Assembly: GCA_902495705.1 (NCBI GenBank)
Contig: CABUXT010000007.1
Span: 14,247-78,246, forward strand
Direction of reading: 5' to 3'
Length of the DNA: 64,000 nt
Origin: an uncultured cyanobacterium
Lineage (GTDB): Bacteria > Cyanobacteriota > Vampirovibrionia > Gastranaerophilales > Gastranaerophilaceae
This document shows positions 62,254-64,000 of the stretch, one piece after another; position 1 is the first letter of the stretch, and every line of letters starts with the position of its first letter. A program made the translations under genes and the position numbers. Below the pieces are notes generated by a model. The model was not told the DNA's origin and ran no database searches. It was given only the letters and a program-made list of their open reading frames with translations.

Positions 62254-62286
62254 AAAACACCCCAAACATACTTGTCGGAGTGTTTT
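62254..62286 (-). terminator. Hairpin after the FAD oxidoreductase gene
   Basis: AAAACAC-C-CC and GG-A-GTGTTTT arms with one mismatch, 31 bp after the stop, followed by TTTTCC on the minus strand. Confidence 0.55.
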
Positions 62287-62317
62287 AAGGTTGTTAAAAA
62301 TTAAGTTTATATTATTA

Positions 62318-63691
62318 TTATCTTTCGCAAATTGTTCTGGCTACATATACACCTGATGCTGATGCTTGCAACAAACCTCTTGTTACACCTGCACCATCAC
62401 CGATGGTAAACAAGTTTTTAACGCCTTCTGTTTCAAGTTCGTTTGTCAATTTTACTCTTGCTGAGTAGAATTTAACTTCGATACCGTAAAGAAGGGTGTA
62501 TCTTGATGCTGTACCAGGGGCAATTTTATCCAAAGCTTGCAACATTTCGATAATACTTGTCATTTGTCTGTACGGAATAACAAGGCTCAAATCCCCCGGA
62601 GTTGCACAAGTAAGAGTAGGTGTAATTACACTTGATTTGATTCTTTCAGGAGTTGAACGTCTGCCATCAAGCAAATCACCAAATCTTTGAACCAAAATTC
62701 CACCACCTAACATATTAGCTAGTCTTGCAATATGTTGACCGTATTGGATAGGTTCTTTGAACGGCTCTGTGAATTTTTCACTAACAAGCAAAGCAAAGTT
62801 TGTGTTTGGAGTTTTGTAGTTTGCATAACTGTGACCGTTTACTGTTGCTATACCACTGTAATTTTCTTGAACAACTTCGCCATTTGGGTTCATGCAGAAA
62901 GTTCTGACTTCATCCCCAAATGTTGGTGAATGATAAATTAATTTTGATTCATACAATTTAGATGTCAACGGTTCAAATACAGGAGCAGGAAGTTCTACCC
63001 TGACACCAACGTCAACTGCGTTATTCACCATACCGATTTTGTGTTTTGCAAATTCTTGAGTCAACCAATCTGCACCTTCTCTGCCCGGGGCAATGATTGT
63101 GTATTCAGCAGAAATAACTTCACCGTTATCAAGTTTAATACCCTTAACTTGTTCACATTCAACAATTAGGGATTCTGCTGAAACATTGTTTAAAATAGTG
63201 ATTCTGTCATCAAGATAATCTTGCATATTTTTTAATACATCAAGACTTCTTTCTGTACCAAGGTGTCTAACAGGAGAATATACCAATTTCAATTCTGCAA
63301 GGACTGCTTGGTGCTCAATTTCATCAAAAACTTTTGTATCTGTTCCGAAAACTTCTTCTGTTGCACCGTATTTTAGATATAATTGGTCAGCGTAACCAAT
63401 CAAATCTTCGGCTTGTTTTCTTGTCATATAATCAACGAGGTGTCCGCCAACGTCAGGAGTAAGGGTTAATTTGCCGTCTGAAAAAGCTCCGGCTCCGCCC
63501 CATCCGCATAACAATCCGCAACGTTTGCAGTTTACACATTTTGGAGAACCTTCTCTAATCGGACATTTTCTCTTTTCAATACGTTGTCCTTTTTCGATTA
63601 GAACAATTTTCCAATCCGGTTTAAGTTTCATAATTTCCAATGCCGCAAAAATTCCGGCAGGACCTGCGCCTATAATTGCTACGTTGTACAT
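62318..63691 (-). CDS. FAD-dependent oxidoreductase (COG2509-type)
   Basis: 457 aa. N-terminal dinucleotide-binding motif VAIIGAGPAGIFAALEI and IVLIEKG; an early Cys-rich segment (KCPIREGSPKCVNCKRCGLLCGWGGAGAFSDGKLTL); TIIAPGREGADWL; and a C-terminal NLFTIGDGAGVTRGLLQASASGVYVARTI that closes the FAD site. The WGGAGAFSDGK motif is typical of this uncharacterised family of predicted dehydrogenases. The substrate is unknown. CTTTTTCC-type leader with GAGG upstream; monocistronic. Confidence 0.9.
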   Translation of the reverse strand: MYNVAIIGAGPAGIFAALEIMKLKPDWKIVLIEKGQRIEKRKCPIREGSPKCVNCKRCGLLCGWGGAGAFSDGKLTLTPDVGGHLVDYMTRKQAEDLIGYADQLYLKYGATEEVFGTDTKVFDEIEHQAVLAELKLVYSPVRHLGTERSLDVLKNMQDYLDDRITILNNVSAESLIVECEQVKGIKLDNGEVISAEYTIIAPGREGADWLTQEFAKHKIGMVNNAVDVGVRVELPAPVFEPLTSKLYESKLIYHSPTFGDEVRTFCMNPNGEVVQENYSGIATVNGHSYANYKTPNTNFALLVSEKFTEPFKEPIQYGQHIARLANMLGGGILVQRFGDLLDGRRSTPERIKSSVITPTLTCATPGDLSLVIPYRQMTSIIEMLQALDKIAPGTASRYTLLYGIEVKFYSARVKLTNELETEGVKNLFTIGDGAGVTRGLLQASASGVYVARTICER

Positions 63692-63836
63692 CTTTTTCCT
63701 CTTTCGTTATTTTGTCAACCGTTTAAGTATAACTTGAACATATTATTTTTTAAAGTCTATTGTAAAGGGATGTAAAAGATGGAAGTTCGGAAGGCTGGAG
63801 GGCAAGATGGCAAGCTATTTAAGCTACAGGTGTCAT

Positions 63837-64000
63837 TGTCACCCTGAACAGCAGGAGCAGAGTGCGAAACGAAGTGGAGTCACGTTTTATGCGACTGCGT
63901 AGATTCAGGGTCTATCCATTTGATTGAAAAGTAATGCATAGAGGTCAATTTTTAAAATCAACATTGATAGATTCTGAATAGCAAGAAAATTATGTGCTCA
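63837..64000. repeat. Modular palindromic repeat, near-identical copy of 15297-15438
   Basis: First hairpin ACCCTGAA (63841) / TTCAGGGT (63911) with the CAGCAGGAGCAG loop; then a second element starting ATTCTGAA (63971) that continues with TAGCAAGAAAATTATG and runs off the window. The rest of the gap 63692-63836 shows nothing recognisable. Confidence 0.85.

Overview
The window looks like a chromosomal segment of a low-GC, Gram-negative-type bacterium related to Cyanobacteria, most plausibly a gut Gastranaerophilales / Melainabacteria (Vampirovibrionia) member. Three things support this. The order infA-rpmJ-rpsM-rpsK-rpsD-rpoA-rplQ-truA-rplM-rpsI closely follows the cyanobacterial order. There are outer-membrane-type functions (KdsC-like phosphatase, family 9 glycosyltransferase, Skp/OmpH-like and BamE-like proteins). 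There are three pseudopilins with the N-terminal signature FTLAE(V/I)LITLG(I/V)IGVVAA. The assignment is inference; no rRNA or tRNA gene was found.

Layout. 1-3.1 kb: tail of an M29 aminopeptidase and three unrecognised genes. 3.6-9.1 kb (minus): the ribosomal protein / RNA polymerase alpha operon. 9.4-10.6 kb: rimI and bioY. 11.0-15.3 kb: a five-gene plus-strand operon with a ZorA/ZorB-like (MotAB-type) stator pair, a UPF0210 protein and two tandem paralogs of unknown function. 15.6-18.2 kb: ppdK. 18.5-20.7 kb: a single-chain nuclease-methylase-specificity protein. 20.8-24.0 kb: kdsC-like / TPR / lysC operon. 24.1-26.7 kb: orphan histidine kinase and galM. 26.7-29.9 kb: SH3-like exported protein and pheT. 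30.2-33.3 kb: a translationally coupled pair of unknown membrane proteins and a thioredoxin-fold protein. 33.5-38.3 kb: sigma factor, XRE regulator, pseudopilin, lipA, Skp-like protein and unknown genes. 39.0-43.5 kb: exported small proteins, HEAT-repeat proteins and unknown genes. 44.4-50.8 kb: unknown gene, 5'-nucleotidase family, uvrC (lacking its C-terminal HhH region), tgt, ndk and a pseudopilin. 50.9-57.1 kb: XRE regulator, split chromate-type transporter, unknown gene, glycosyltransferase and PBP1A. 57.7-63.7 kb: unknown genes, prmC, a membrane protein, a cysteine-cluster protein, a pseudopilin with a tandemly repeated leader, and a FAD-dependent oxidoreductase.

Almost every intergenic gap above 300 bp is filled by one family of palindromic repeats. 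Short stems (CCCTGAA, GCTGAA, TTCTGAA or TTCCGAA, always with the matching opposite arm) are combined freely with several different loop inserts. The same loop carrying different but still complementary stems is the clearest unusual signal in the window. Other signals: two 5'-flanking blocks shared between unlinked unknown genes (44.3 and 53.2 kb); twin promoters followed by pentanucleotide tandem repeats (3.1 and 43.6 kb); and several genes whose -10 box lies 6-7 nt before the ATG, implying leaderless mRNAs.

Functionally, most genes are housekeeping: translation, cell wall, DNA repair, cofactors and central carbon metabolism. The ZorAB-like operon, the methylase fusion and the unknown genes sharing promoters are the accessory part and the best candidates for undescribed biology.
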